From contig NZ_PCOQ01000013.1 of the NCBI RefSeq assembly GCF_002975275.1, positions 1 to 64,000 of the forward strand: a stretch of 64,000 nt of DNA, written 5' to 3'. The position numbers and the translations under genes are program-made. The notes beneath the pieces are model-generated. The model made no database searches, was not told the DNA's origin, and worked only from the letters and a program-made list of their open reading frames with translations. Positions 33,150 through 42,143 of this stretch are shown one piece after another (position 1 is the stretch's first letter; every line of letters begins with the position of its first letter). This stretch comes from Achromobacter sp. MYb9. GTDB lineage: Bacteria > Pseudomonadota > Gammaproteobacteria > Burkholderiales > Burkholderiaceae_B.

Positions 33150-34129
33150 GCGCGCCGGCTGGCGAGCTGCCCGCCGTCGAGCGCAATGTGGCGCGCGAGG
33201 CGGCGCGCTGGCTGCTGCGGCTGAGTTCGGGCCGCGCGACCGATGCGGACGTGCATGCCTGCGACCAGTGGCGCGCCAGCAAGGCCGAACATGAATACGC
33301 GTGGCAACGCGCGCAACGCGTGAACCAGCGCTTTGGCCTGATCCCGGCGGCACTCGGCATGGCGACCCTGAACCGGCCGCAATTGCAGCAGCGGCGCGCG
33401 GCGTTGAAGGCGCTGGTGGCCCTGGTGGTGGCGGGCCCCGCCGGGTGGGCCGCGTGGCGCGCTGACCCGCTGGACTGGACGGCGGACTATCGCAGCGGGC
33501 CAGGCCAGCGGCGCGACATCACGCTGGCAGACGGCTCCACCTTGCATCTAAACACGGCCAGCGCAGTGGATGTGGCGTTTGACGCCGCGACGCGCCTGGT
33601 GCGGCTGCGGTCGGGCGAGATCGCCGTGCACGCGGTGGCGGATGCTTCGCCCGCGCCGCGGCCGTTCGTGGTCCGCACGAGCCTGGGCGATATCGAGGCG
33701 ATGCCGTCGCGCTTTTGCGTGCGCCAGGACGGCGGGCAATGCCAGATCAGTGTGCAGGAGGGGCAGGTCCGCGTCAGCGGCGGCGCGCATTCCGGCCGCG
33801 TGCTCAGCCTTGCCGCAGGCCAGCAAGGCCGGCTGACCCAGGACGGCGTGTCGGCGCCGTCGGCCGCCGATCCCCATGCCAGCGACTGGATGCGCGGGGT
33901 GCTGTACGCCAACCAATTGCGGCTGGACGCGTTCGCCTCCGAACTGGGGCGGTACCGCTCGGGCGTGCTGCGCTGCGATCCGGCCATCGCGCATCTGCGT
34001 ATCTCTGGCGCCTTCCAGTTGAACGACACGGACGCCGTACTGGCTGCCTTGCCGGCGACGCTGCCGGTGCAGGTTCGCTACCGCACGGCCTACTGGGTGA
34101 CGATCGGGCCCCGGGAAGGGGCCGCGTGA
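33146..34129 (+). CDS. hurR: FecR-type anti-sigma regulator HurR
   Basis: A 327-residue protein from a GTG that overlaps the hurI stop (GTGA); an ATG six codons earlier is an alternative. A cytoplasmic DUF4880/FecR N-terminal region (EAARWLLRLSSGRATDADV, then CDQWRAS, EHEYAWQRAQ) is followed by one transmembrane helix at about residues 86-104, then the periplasmic FecR domain (RDITLADGSTLHLNTASAVD). It holds HurI inactive until BhuR signals through TonB. Confidence 0.9.
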   Translation: MSAPAGELPAVERNVAREAARWLLRLSSGRATDADVHACDQWRASKAEHEYAWQRAQRVNQRFGLIPAALGMATLNRPQLQQRRAALKALVALVVAGPAGWAAWRADPLDWTADYRSGPGQRRDITLADGSTLHLNTASAVDVAFDAATRLVRLRSGEIAVHAVADASPAPRPFVVRTSLGDIEAMPSRFCVRQDGGQCQISVQEGQVRVSGGAHSGRVLSLAAGQQGRLTQDGVSAPSAADPHASDWMRGVLYANQLRLDAFASELGRYRSGVLRCDPAIAHLRISGAFQLNDTDAVLAALPATLPVQVRYRTAYWVTIGPREGAA

Positions 34130-34241
34130 TTTTCGGCCGTTACAAAATAGTGACGCCCAAGCTGTCCGATTCGCGATTCACGAGGGTCATGGTCTGTATA
34201 GGCAAACGAATGCCGATACCCGTTGGATCGAAAGGACGACC

Positions 34242-36872
34242 ATGGCTTATCTCCCCGCCGGCCGCGCAAGCGGCTCCCGAAACGCTCCGGACGCGCAGGT
34301 CCGGTTGACCCGTCTGACTTGCGCCGTGCATGCCGCCTTGGCGTTCGCCGCCATCGCCGGTGCCATGTTGCCGATAGCCACCGTTCAAGCGCAGGCCTCC
34401 GCGCAGGCGTCGGGGCAAGCCGCCGCGCGCAGCTACCGCATCCCGGCCGGCCCCCTTGCCGAGGCATTGCCGCGTTTCGCCGACCGCGCTGGCGTGACGG
34501 TGCTGTTCGACGCCGCGCTGGTGGGGCAACGCCGTTCCGGCGGACTGGAGGGCACGTATTCCGTGCGTGATGGCTTCGAGCGGCTGCTGGCCGGCAGCGG
34601 GCTGGCGGTGAACGAGCGCAGCGCCGGGGTCTTCGTGTTGTTGGCGGCCCCGCAACCCGGCGTGACGCTACTGACTCCGGTCCAGGTGGAAGGCGAGAGG
34701 GCGGTCGTGACGCCCGCCTGGGAAACCAGCACCGACCGCAAGAAGATGGACGATCTTCAGATCAAGAACTGGAGCGATCTGGGCAAGCGCGCCGAAGCAG
34801 GGGTGAGCTTCAACCGGACGACAAACAGCATCAACATCCGCGGCCTGGATCAGGATCGCGTGCTGACGCGCGTGGACGGCATCCGCTTGCCGTGGCTGGA
34901 CGACGGCGCGCGGGGCGTGAAGGGCGGCCTGGAGGCCGTGGACTTCAACAGCCTGTCGCGGCTGGACATCGTGCGTGGCGCCGACGCGACCGGCGGCGGC
35001 TCGGGCGCCCTGTCCGCCACCGCCGACCTGTACACGCTGGAACCGTCCGACCTGCTGACCGGCGGCAAGACCTTCGGCGCGCTGGCCAAGACCGACTACG
35101 ATTCGGCCGACGCCAGTTGGGGCGCCAACGCCGCGCTGGCGGGCCAGATCCACAGCAACACGTTTTGGCTGGTGCAAGCCGGCGTGCGCAACGGGCACGA
35201 CGTGGACAACCGTGGTGATGTCGGCGGCTACGGTCCCAAGCGCAGCCAGCCCAGCCCCGAAGACTATGACCAACAGAGCTTCCTGATGAAGCTGCAGCAG
35301 CGCGTCGAAGGCGGACACCGGTTCGGCCTGACGGGCGAATATTTCAAGCGTCGCGCCGACATCGACAACATGTACGACCAAGGCGCGGGCACCAGCTACC
35401 TGTACGGCGAAAACAGCACCAGGAAGGAAACCGAGCGCGAGCGCGTGTCGTTCGATTATTCCTATAAGGCGCCCGGCGAAGGCAGCCTGATCGATACCGC
35501 CACCGCGGTCGTCTATTGGCAGCGGATGCGGCTGGACAATTCCCTGGACGGCGTGCGCAGTGTGGATTCGCGCGCCGGCATCATCCCGGGCGATCCGTTC
35601 CGCTACGGCTTTCCCAGCGGCCCCTACGGGCGCAGCAACTCCATCCAGCAGACGCTGTTCGGCGTGAACGGCGAACTTACCAAACGACTGGGCGGCGCCT
35701 CGATGTCGCAGCTGTGGACGGTGGGCGGCGAGTGGTATGGCAACAAGACCGAGCAGAACTCCAGCGGGTACGACAATTGCCCCGTGTTGCGCCCGGGTCT
35801 GCCTGCGCTGTTCGGCCCGCGTTCGTGCGACATGCTGCACACCAACCAGGCCGACGTGCCGCAATCCAAGGGCAACCAGTGGGCCCTGTGGGTGCAAGAC
35901 GAATTCAGCTTCGCCGACGGCCGCTATACCGTCATGCCCGCGCTGCGCTACGACCACTATGAACAGAAGCCGCAGTCCAGCGCCAGCTACGAAAGCAATC
36001 CCAACGCAGGCGCCTTGCCGCCGTCCAACAGTGGCAGCCGCTTCTCGCCCAAACTGCTGGGCACGTGGAAAGCGGCCGAGCAACTGAGCCTGTACGCCCA
36101 GTACGCCTACGGTTTCAAGGCGCCCAGCGCCAGCCAACTCTACACCAACTACGGTGGCCCCGGAACCTATCTGCGCGTGGGCAATCCCTATCTGAAGCCC
36201 GAAACCAGCAAGGGTTGGGAATTGGGCGCCAAGATGGGCAGCGACGACCTGGGCGGTGCGGTATCGTTGTTTGATAATCGTTATCAGAACTTCATCGATG
36301 CCAATCAGCCGTTGAACCCGAGCTCGCCGCAGTGGCAGCCGGGTTGGACGGGGCAGTATCCGCTGGGCATCACGGGCAACGTCAACCGTGCGAAGGTCCG
36401 CATCTACGGCGCGGAAGCCAGCGCGCATTGGAAGTTCGCGCCGGGCTGGCGCACCTGGGGTTCGGTGGCATGGACCGTGGGCAAGGACGAAGGCACCGGG
36501 CAGCATCTGAATTCGGTGGCGCCGTTGAAGGCCATCGTCGGTGTGGGCTACGGCCGCGACGTGTGGGGGGTGGACGCCCTGTTGACCACCGCGCTCAAGC
36601 GCGACAAGGTCGAATACCCCGATGGCCCGCCGGCGGCAGCCAATGCCGACTTCCAGGCGCCGGGTTATGGCGTGGTGGACCTGATGGGCTATTGGCGCCC
36701 GGCGGCGGTGAAGGGGCTGCAAGTGCAGGCTGGCGTGTTCAACCTGTTCGACAAGAAATACTGGGAGGCCATCAACGTGCCCACCGCAGGGACCCAGGCG
36801 CTGCCGCGCACGGTGGATTGGTATACGGAACCGGGCCGCAGCGTGCGCGTGTCGTTGACGTACCAGTATTGA
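34242..36872 (+). CDS. bhuR: TonB-dependent haem receptor BhuR
   Basis: An 876-residue outer-membrane receptor; AAGGA lies before the ATG. A signal peptide ending VQAQA is followed by an N-terminal secretin/STN signalling domain (RIPAGPLAEALPRFADRAGV) that talks to HurR, as in other transducing receptors. The plug (SINIRGLDQDRVLTRVDGIR, then LDIVRGADATGGGSGAL) and the barrel ending in LTYQY follow. Haem receptors of this group carry FRAP/NPNL-type motifs; here YGFKAPSASQLYTNYGGPG and VGNPYLKPETS are visible. It imports haem or haemoprotein iron. A terminator follows the stop. Confidence 0.9.
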   Translation: MAYLPAGRASGSRNAPDAQVRLTRLTCAVHAALAFAAIAGAMLPIATVQAQASAQASGQAAARSYRIPAGPLAEALPRFADRAGVTVLFDAALVGQRRSGGLEGTYSVRDGFERLLAGSGLAVNERSAGVFVLLAAPQPGVTLLTPVQVEGERAVVTPAWETSTDRKKMDDLQIKNWSDLGKRAEAGVSFNRTTNSINIRGLDQDRVLTRVDGIRLPWLDDGARGVKGGLEAVDFNSLSRLDIVRGADATGGGSGALSATADLYTLEPSDLLTGGKTFGALAKTDYDSADASWGANAALAGQIHSNTFWLVQAGVRNGHDVDNRGDVGGYGPKRSQPSPEDYDQQSFLMKLQQRVEGGHRFGLTGEYFKRRADIDNMYDQGAGTSYLYGENSTRKETERERVSFDYSYKAPGEGSLIDTATAVVYWQRMRLDNSLDGVRSVDSRAGIIPGDPFRYGFPSGPYGRSNSIQQTLFGVNGELTKRLGGASMSQLWTVGGEWYGNKTEQNSSGYDNCPVLRPGLPALFGPRSCDMLHTNQADVPQSKGNQWALWVQDEFSFADGRYTVMPALRYDHYEQKPQSSASYESNPNAGALPPSNSGSRFSPKLLGTWKAAEQLSLYAQYAYGFKAPSASQLYTNYGGPGTYLRVGNPYLKPETSKGWELGAKMGSDDLGGAVSLFDNRYQNFIDANQPLNPSSPQWQPGWTGQYPLGITGNVNRAKVRIYGAEASAHWKFAPGWRTWGSVAWTVGKDEGTGQHLNSVAPLKAIVGVGYGRDVWGVDALLTTALKRDKVEYPDGPPAAANADFQAPGYGVVDLMGYWRPAAVKGLQVQAGVFNLFDKKYWEAINVPTAGTQALPRTVDWYTEPGRSVRVSLTYQY

Positions 36873-36879
36873 TTTCGCG

Positions 36880-36916
36880 CCACCGCCGGCCGCATGCGGG
36901 GCTGGCGGTGGTTTTT
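36880..36916 (+). terminator. Intrinsic terminator inside the hur-bhu locus
   Basis: CCACCGCC, a 16-base loop region and GGCGGTGG are followed by TTTTTC. It lies between bhuR and bhuS, so only part of the transcripts starting upstream may continue into bhuSTUV. It could lower expression of the ABC importer relative to the receptor. Confidence 0.6.
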
Positions 36917-36949
36917 CAAGAATGCTCTGCTCTGGCCGGAGGGCCTACG

Positions 36950-37996
36950 ATGACGAACCAAGATTTCAACTCCCGCGCGCAAGCGCTGCGCATCCGCAAC
37001 GATGAATTGGCGGCCGCGCAACCTGGATTGCGCGCTCGCAACCTTGCCCAGGCGCTGGGCGTCTCCGAAGCGGAATGGGTTGCTGCCGGTTGTGGCGGCG
37101 TGAAGGCGACCGCGCTGCACGGCACGCCCCAAGCCATCTTCCGCGAACTCGGCACGCTGGGCGAAGTGATGGCATTGACGCGCAACGACTGGTGTGTGCA
37201 CGAACGCCACGGCGCCTACCTGGACATCCAGGCGGATGGTCCGGTGGGCCTGGTGTTGGGGCCGGACATCGACCTGCGCGTGTTCTTCAGCGCCTGGAAG
37301 TCGGCCTGGGCGGTCGAGCAGGACGGCCGCCACAGCCTGCAGTTCTTCGACGGCGCCGGCGTGGCCGTGCACAAGGTCTATCGCACCGATGCCACGGACG
37401 CCGCCGCCTACGCGGCGCTGGTCGCGACATTCGCGGGCGAACCGCAATGGCCGGAAACCACCGCCTATGCCCCCGCCACCGATGCCCAGCAGGTCGAAGA
37501 CGCGGCAGGCTGGCGCGAGGCCTGGCTGGCCATGAAGGACACGCATGAATTCTTCCCGCTGCTGCGCAAGTTCAAGGTGACGCGCCTGGCCGCGCTGGCC
37601 GCGGCGGGTGAAGACCTGGCGCAGCCCGTGCCGGCGGAATCCGTTGAACGCATGCTGCAATCGGCGGCGGAATCGGGCCTGTCGATCATGTGCTTCGTGG
37701 GCAACCGGGGCATGATCCAGATCCATAGCGGCCCCGTGCAGCAGCTGCGCCGCACCGGCCCCTGGTACAACGTGCTGGACCCGAAGTTCAACCTGCACCT
37801 GGACACCACCGCCATCGCATCGGCCTGGGTCGTGAACAAGCCCACGTCCGATGGCTGGGTGACGTCGCTGGAGGTGTATGCGGTCAATGGCGACCTGATC
37901 GTGCAGTTCTTCGGCGAACGCAAACCGGGCAAGCCTGAACTGACCGGATGGCGCGAATTGATGATCAGCTTGTGCGGCGCGCCCTTGGCCGCCTAA
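36950..37996 (+). CDS. bhuS: Haemin-degrading/binding protein BhuS (HemS family)
   Basis: A 348-residue cytoplasmic protein from the ATG at 36950 (GGAGGG upstream). Two related haem-binding domains of the HemS/ChuS type are present. The first holds GVKATALHGTPQAIFRELGT and VHERHGAY. The second holds MLQSAAESGLSIMCFVGNRG, then IHSGPVQQLRRTGPWYNVLD and FNLHLD. It handles haem after import and may release iron. It starts the bhuSTUV group 78 bases after bhuR. Confidence 0.92.
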   Translation: MTNQDFNSRAQALRIRNDELAAAQPGLRARNLAQALGVSEAEWVAAGCGGVKATALHGTPQAIFRELGTLGEVMALTRNDWCVHERHGAYLDIQADGPVGLVLGPDIDLRVFFSAWKSAWAVEQDGRHSLQFFDGAGVAVHKVYRTDATDAAAYAALVATFAGEPQWPETTAYAPATDAQQVEDAAGWREAWLAMKDTHEFFPLLRKFKVTRLAALAAAGEDLAQPVPAESVERMLQSAAESGLSIMCFVGNRGMIQIHSGPVQQLRRTGPWYNVLDPKFNLHLDTTAIASAWVVNKPTSDGWVTSLEVYAVNGDLIVQFFGERKPGKPELTGWRELMISLCGAPLAA

Positions 37997-38006
37997 GGAT
38001 CCGTTG

Positions 38007-38840
38007 ATGAAAAAGTGGCTGGCAATTGCATTGGGCTGGGTCATGGCGGCGGGCGTGCATGCCGCCGAACCCAGCCGCGTGGTGACGCTGGGCGGCAGCG
38101 TGACGGAAATCGTGTACGGCCTGGGGCAGGGCGGCCGGCTGGTGGGCGACGACCTGTCCAGCCTGTATCCCGAGGCGGCCACCAAACTGCCGCGCGTGGG
38201 CTATTACCGCGCCGTGCCGGTGGAGGGCGTGCTGTCGCTGAAACCCGACCTGGTGCTGGCGTCGGAGCAGGCGGGGCCCCCGGACGCGCTCAAACGCCTG
38301 CAGGGCGTGGGCGTGCGGGTCGTGACGGTGTCGGACGCGCCCTCGGTGGATTCACTGAAGGCGCGTATCCGCGGCGTGGCCGACGCGTTGGGCGTGGCGC
38401 CGGCCGGCGAGCGCATGGTGGACGAGGTCACGCGGGAACTGGCCCGCGCCGAAGCCTTGCCCGCCACGCGCGCCCGGGCGTTGCTGCTTATCAACCGCAC
38501 CGGGTCGCCACAAGGCGCGGGCCGCGACACGGCCGCCAACGAAGTCATGCATCTGGCGGGGCTGGTCAACGTGCTGCACGATCAGCAAGGCTACAAACCC
38601 CTGTCGGCCGAAGCCGTCGGCGCGCTGGCGCCCGACCTGATCGTGGTGACGCAGGCCTCGCTGGATGCGGGCGGCGGCATGGAGGCCTTCCTGCGCCTGC
38701 CGGGCATTGCCTCCACGCAGGCCGCAGCCAAGCGGCGGGTGGTGGTGATGGACGACCTGCTGATCCTGGGTATGGGGCCGCGTCTGCCGCTGGCGCTGAC
38801 TGAACTGAAGAAGGAGGTCGCGGATGTCATGGCGCGTTAG
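38007..38840 (+). CDS. bhuT: Haem ABC transporter, periplasmic binding protein BhuT
   Basis: A 277-residue periplasmic haem carrier from the ATG at 38007 (AAGGA upstream). The signal peptide is WLAIALGWVMAAGVHA. Class III binding fold marks are RVVTLGGSVTEIVYGLG, VGYYRAVPVEGVLSLKPDLV and GAGRDTAANEVMHLAGLVNV. The Tyr in VGYYRA is in the position of the haem-ligating Tyr of PhuT/ShuT. It overlaps the permease gene bhuU by 17 bases. Confidence 0.92.
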   Translation: MKKWLAIALGWVMAAGVHAAEPSRVVTLGGSVTEIVYGLGQGGRLVGDDLSSLYPEAATKLPRVGYYRAVPVEGVLSLKPDLVLASEQAGPPDALKRLQGVGVRVVTVSDAPSVDSLKARIRGVADALGVAPAGERMVDEVTRELARAEALPATRARALLLINRTGSPQGAGRDTAANEVMHLAGLVNVLHDQQGYKPLSAEAVGALAPDLIVVTQASLDAGGGMEAFLRLPGIASTQAAAKRRVVVMDDLLILGMGPRLPLALTELKKEVADVMAR

Positions 38841-39822
38841 CGCGCCATTGGCATTGGGCCTTTTGACCGCGGCGTTGGTGCTGGCGGCGCTGGCCGCCAC
38901 CGCCAATGGCGCGGTGGCCATTCCGCTGCGCGAACTGCCTTCCTTGCTATGGGGGGCGGCCACGCCAGAAAACGCCCTGTGGCGCAATGTGCTGATCGAC
39001 ATCCGCCTGCCCCGCGTGCTGTTCGCGATGGTGACGGGGGCGGGCTTGGCGATATCGGGCGCGGCCATGCAGGCGCTGTTCAGGAACCCGCTGGCCGAAC
39101 CCGGCCTGATCGGTATTTCGGCGGGCGGCGCGCTGGGGGCGGTTGCCGCCATCGTGCTGTTTTCGGGCGGGTTCTGGGTCACGGCGCCGTCGGCCTTCAT
39201 CGGCAGCCTGCTGGCGACGCTGTGCGCCTATGCGGTCGGCCGCCGGGTACCGGGTGTGGCGGGCCTGCTGCTGGCCGGCGTGGCGATCACCGCGATGGCG
39301 TTCAGTCTTATTGGCGTGCTGACGTTCATCGCCACCGACGCGCAACTGCGCGATCTGACCTTCTGGAACATGGGCAGCCTGGGCGGGGCCAACTGGGCGC
39401 TGCTGGCTTTCCTGGGCCCCTGGGTCCTGCTCGTCAGCGTCTGGCTGGTCAGCCAATGGCGCGTCATGAACGCCTTGCTGCTGGGTGAACGCGAGGCCCA
39501 GCATCTGGGTTATGCGCTGAAACGCGTGCGGGCCAAGCTGGTGCTGGCCAGCGCGCTGATCGTCGGGCCGCTGGTCGCCGCCACGGGCACCATCGTGTTC
39601 GTCGGGCTGGTGGTGCCGCACCTGGTACGCATGACTCTGGGCGCCAACCACCGCTGGCTGCTGCCCGCCACCGTCATCGCGGGCGCGTTGGCGCTGGTGT
39701 TGGCGGATTGGGCGGCCCGCACGGTGGTCGTGCCGGCCGAATTGCCCATTGGCCTGGTGACGGGGCTGGTGGGTGGGCCCTTCTTCCTGTGGCTGCTGGC
39801 GCGCGGAAGGAGAATCGGATGA
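38824..39822 (+). CDS. bhuU: Haem ABC transporter, permease BhuU
   Basis: A 332-residue inner-membrane permease of the FecCD/BtuC family, AAGGAGG upstream. The family marks LPRVLFAMVTGAGLAISGAA, QALFRNPLAEPGLIGISAGG and a C-terminal GTIVFVGLVVPHLVRMTLG are all present. About ten transmembrane segments are seen. The stop overlaps the bhuV start (ATGA), so the two are coupled. Confidence 0.94.
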   Translation: MSWRVSAPLALGLLTAALVLAALAATANGAVAIPLRELPSLLWGAATPENALWRNVLIDIRLPRVLFAMVTGAGLAISGAAMQALFRNPLAEPGLIGISAGGALGAVAAIVLFSGGFWVTAPSAFIGSLLATLCAYAVGRRVPGVAGLLLAGVAITAMAFSLIGVLTFIATDAQLRDLTFWNMGSLGGANWALLAFLGPWVLLVSVWLVSQWRVMNALLLGEREAQHLGYALKRVRAKLVLASALIVGPLVAATGTIVFVGLVVPHLVRMTLGANHRWLLPATVIAGALALVLADWAARTVVVPAELPIGLVTGLVGGPFFLWLLARGRRIG

Positions 39823-40607
39823 CCCTTGCCGCACGAAACCTGACGCTGTCCCGCGGGGGCGCGCGCATCCTGACCGAGGTGTCGCTGGACGTCCGGCCAG
39901 GCGAAGTCGTGGGCCTGCTGGGCGCCAACGGCGCGGGCAAGTCGACCCTGCTGGGCGCGTTGGCGGCCGAGCTGACCCCCGACTCGGGCCACGCGTGCCT
40001 GGACGGCACCGCGCTTGCCGCGTTGCCGCACCGGCAGCAGGCGCGGCAACGCGCCGTGTTGCCGCAAAAACCCGGATTGACCTTCGATCTGGATGTACGT
40101 GAAGTCGTCGCCATGGGGGCCTATCCGTTTCCCGAATTGCCGCCCGGCCAGGTGGACGCATGGGTGACGCAGGCGCTGGAGCTGGCCGACGTGGCGCATC
40201 TGGACGGGCGCCGCTATCCCGAACTCTCCGGCGGCGAACAGCAGCGCGTGCAATTCGCGCGGGTGCTGGTGCAATGCCATGCGGCGCGAGCCCCGGGCGA
40301 AGCGCGCTACCTGCTGCTGGACGAGCCCACGGCCAGCCTGGACCCGAAGCATCAGGCCGACCTGCTGCGCCGCGCCTGGGAACTGGCGCACGCCGGCAAT
40401 ACGGGCGTACTGGTGATCCTGCACGACATGAATCTGGCGGCGCGCTGGTGTGACCGCCTGCTGCTGCTTAGTGGTGGCCGGGGCATCTCGGTGGGCACGC
40501 CCAGCCAGGTGCTGACGCCGGCCAACCTGTATCTGGCCTACGGCATCGACGCCCAGGTGATTGCGCACCCGCTTCAGCCCGGGCGGCTGCTGGTGCTGAC
40601 GGCTTGA
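39819..40607 (+). CDS. bhuV: Haem ABC transporter, ATPase BhuV
   Basis: A 262-residue ATPase with Walker A GANGAGKST at about residue 36, Q-loop PQKPGLTFDLDV, signature LSGGEQQRVQFARVL at about 136, Walker B LLLDEPTASLD and the switch His in VILHDMNLAARWCDR. It is the HmuV/BhuV type that powers haem import. It is the last gene of the hur-bhu locus. AAGGAGA precedes its ATG. Confidence 0.94.
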   Translation: MTLAARNLTLSRGGARILTEVSLDVRPGEVVGLLGANGAGKSTLLGALAAELTPDSGHACLDGTALAALPHRQQARQRAVLPQKPGLTFDLDVREVVAMGAYPFPELPPGQVDAWVTQALELADVAHLDGRRYPELSGGEQQRVQFARVLVQCHAARAPGEARYLLLDEPTASLDPKHQADLLRRAWELAHAGNTGVLVILHDMNLAARWCDRLLLLSGGRGISVGTPSQVLTPANLYLAYGIDAQVIAHPLQPGRLLVLTA

Positions 40608-40643
40608 GCACGACACGGGCCGCGCGGGGTCGGTAAAATAGAC

Positions 40644-40657
40644 AATACCTAGGTATT
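40644..40657 (+). promoter_or_regulatory. Perfect palindrome in the yajQ promoter region
   Basis: AATACCTAGGTATT is a perfect 14-bp palindrome with a central CTAG. A TAAAAT box (40634-40639) that fits a -10 hexamer lies directly upstream. The palindrome then covers the likely transcription start. The binding factor is unknown. Confidence 0.4.
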
Positions 40658-40693
40658 CGCCCATTTCACCCATTACTCAACAGGACCCGTGTC

Positions 40694-41176
40694 ATGCCTA
40701 CTTTTGACGTCGTCTCCGAAGTCGACAAACACGAACTCACCAACGCCATCGACCAGGCGAACCGCGAACTTTCCACCCGTTTCGACTTCAAGGGCACCGA
40801 TGCCAAGTTCGAACTGGAGGGCTTCGTCGTGACCCAGGTTGCCTCCAGCGCATTCCAGTTGAAGCAGATGCTCGACATCCTGCGTGGCCGCCTGTCGGCC
40901 CGCGGCATCGACGTGCGTTGCCTGGATGTGGCCGACCCCTTGGAAAACCTGGGCGGCGCGCGCCAGAAGGTGACCATCAAGCAGGGCATCGAGCAGCCGG
41001 TGGCCAAGAAGCTGATCGCCGCCATCAAGAACGCCAAACTGAAGGTGGAATCCCAGATCAACGGCGACAAGCTGCGCATCACCGGAAAGAAACGTGACGA
41101 CCTTCAAACGGCCATCGCGCTACTGAAGAAGACCGACGTCGACCTGCCCCTGCAGTTCGAGAACTTTCGCGATTGA
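40694..41176 (+). CDS. yajQ: YajQ family cyclic di-GMP / nucleotide-binding protein
   Basis: A 160-residue cytoplasmic protein, the usual family size. Two ferredoxin-like domains are visible: MPTFDVVSEVDKHELTNAID at the start, then TRFDFKGTDAKFELE, RGIDVRC, KQGIEQPVAKKLIAAIKNAK and LKVESQINGDKLRITGKKRD. YajQ proteins bind cyclic di-GMP in some bacteria and RNA or nucleotides in others, with effects on translation and virulence. The gene is monocistronic behind a palindrome and followed by a LysR gene. Confidence 0.93.
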   Translation: MPTFDVVSEVDKHELTNAIDQANRELSTRFDFKGTDAKFELEGFVVTQVASSAFQLKQMLDILRGRLSARGIDVRCLDVADPLENLGGARQKVTIKQGIEQPVAKKLIAAIKNAKLKVESQINGDKLRITGKKRDDLQTAIALLKKTDVDLPLQFENFRD

Positions 41177-41188
41177 TGCCGCCGGCTC

Positions 41189-42094
41189 ATGGGTCATTCC
41201 ACGGAGCTGCAACTCGTTGTTGAACTCGCGCGCGCCGGCGGCATGTCGGCCGCCGCGCGGGAACTGGATGTCACGCCGGCCGCCGTCAGCAAGCGGTTGG
41301 CGCAAATCGAAGCGCGCCTGGGCGTGCGCCTGTTCAACCGCAGCACGCGGCGCCTGAGCCTCACGGCCGAAGGCGAGGTCTACCTGGAAAGCGCCCGCCG
41401 TATCCTGGGCGAGATCGAAGACCTGGACACGCTGATCGCCAGCCGCCAGGCCAGCCCGCGCGGCCTATTGAAAGTCAACGCGCCGCTGGGCTTCGGCCGC
41501 AGCTACATCGCGCCCGCCATCGCGGAATTCGCCGCGAAGTACCCCGACGTATCGCTGCAACTGCAACTGACGGACAGCCCGGCCGACTTCGTGCAGGATG
41601 CGTTCGACGTCGCCGTGCGCTTCGGCGACCTGCCCGACACCCGCCTGATTGCCCGCAAGATCGCGCCCAACCGGCGCCTGGTCTGCGCGTCTCCCGCTTA
41701 CCTGAAAGCGCACGGCACTCCGGCCATCCCGCACGACCTGACGCGGCACCAGTGCATCGTGTTGCGGCAGAACGAGGCCACCTACGGATTGTGGCGGTTC
41801 ACCAAGGGCCGCCGCAGCGAAACCGTGAAGGTGCGCGGCAATCTCAGCAGTAACGACGGCGAAGTGACGCTGACGTGGGGCCTGGCCGGCCTGGGCATCC
41901 TGCAACGCGCGGAATGGGACCTGGCCCGCTATCTGCGCAGCGGCCGGCTGGTGCGCGTGCTGGAAGACTATGCCTTGCCCCAGGCGGACATCTACGCGGT
42001 GTTTCCGGAACGGCATCACCTGTCGGCCAAGGTCCGCGTGTTCGTGGATTTCCTGGTGGGGTATTTCCAGAAGGGATCGGAAAATAGCTGGTGA
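41189..42094 (+). CDS. LysR-type regulator (DmlR-like)
   Basis: A 301-residue LysR protein. The helix-turn-helix reads LARAGGMSAAARELDVTPAA, then VSKRLAQIEARLGVRLFNRS. It has a ligand domain of the DmlR/TtuA subtype (GLLKVNAPLGFGRSYIAPAI, then FDVAVRFGDLPDTRL, then GLWRFTKGRR). Its closest chromosomal neighbours are yajQ (13 bases upstream) and an AraC gene on the other strand, neither an obvious target. Dehydrogenase targets of this subtype include tartrate and malate enzymes; one such gene is 13 kb away at 55281. Confidence 0.85.
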   Translation: MGHSTELQLVVELARAGGMSAAARELDVTPAAVSKRLAQIEARLGVRLFNRSTRRLSLTAEGEVYLESARRILGEIEDLDTLIASRQASPRGLLKVNAPLGFGRSYIAPAIAEFAAKYPDVSLQLQLTDSPADFVQDAFDVAVRFGDLPDTRLIARKIAPNRRLVCASPAYLKAHGTPAIPHDLTRHQCIVLRQNEATYGLWRFTKGRRSETVKVRGNLSSNDGEVTLTWGLAGLGILQRAEWDLARYLRSGRLVRVLEDYALPQADIYAVFPERHHLSAKVRVFVDFLVGYFQKGSENSW

Positions 42095-42143
42095 CGCACG
42101 CAGCGGCGTGCAAGCCGCAAGGGCGGCAGCCCGTGCCGGCAGG

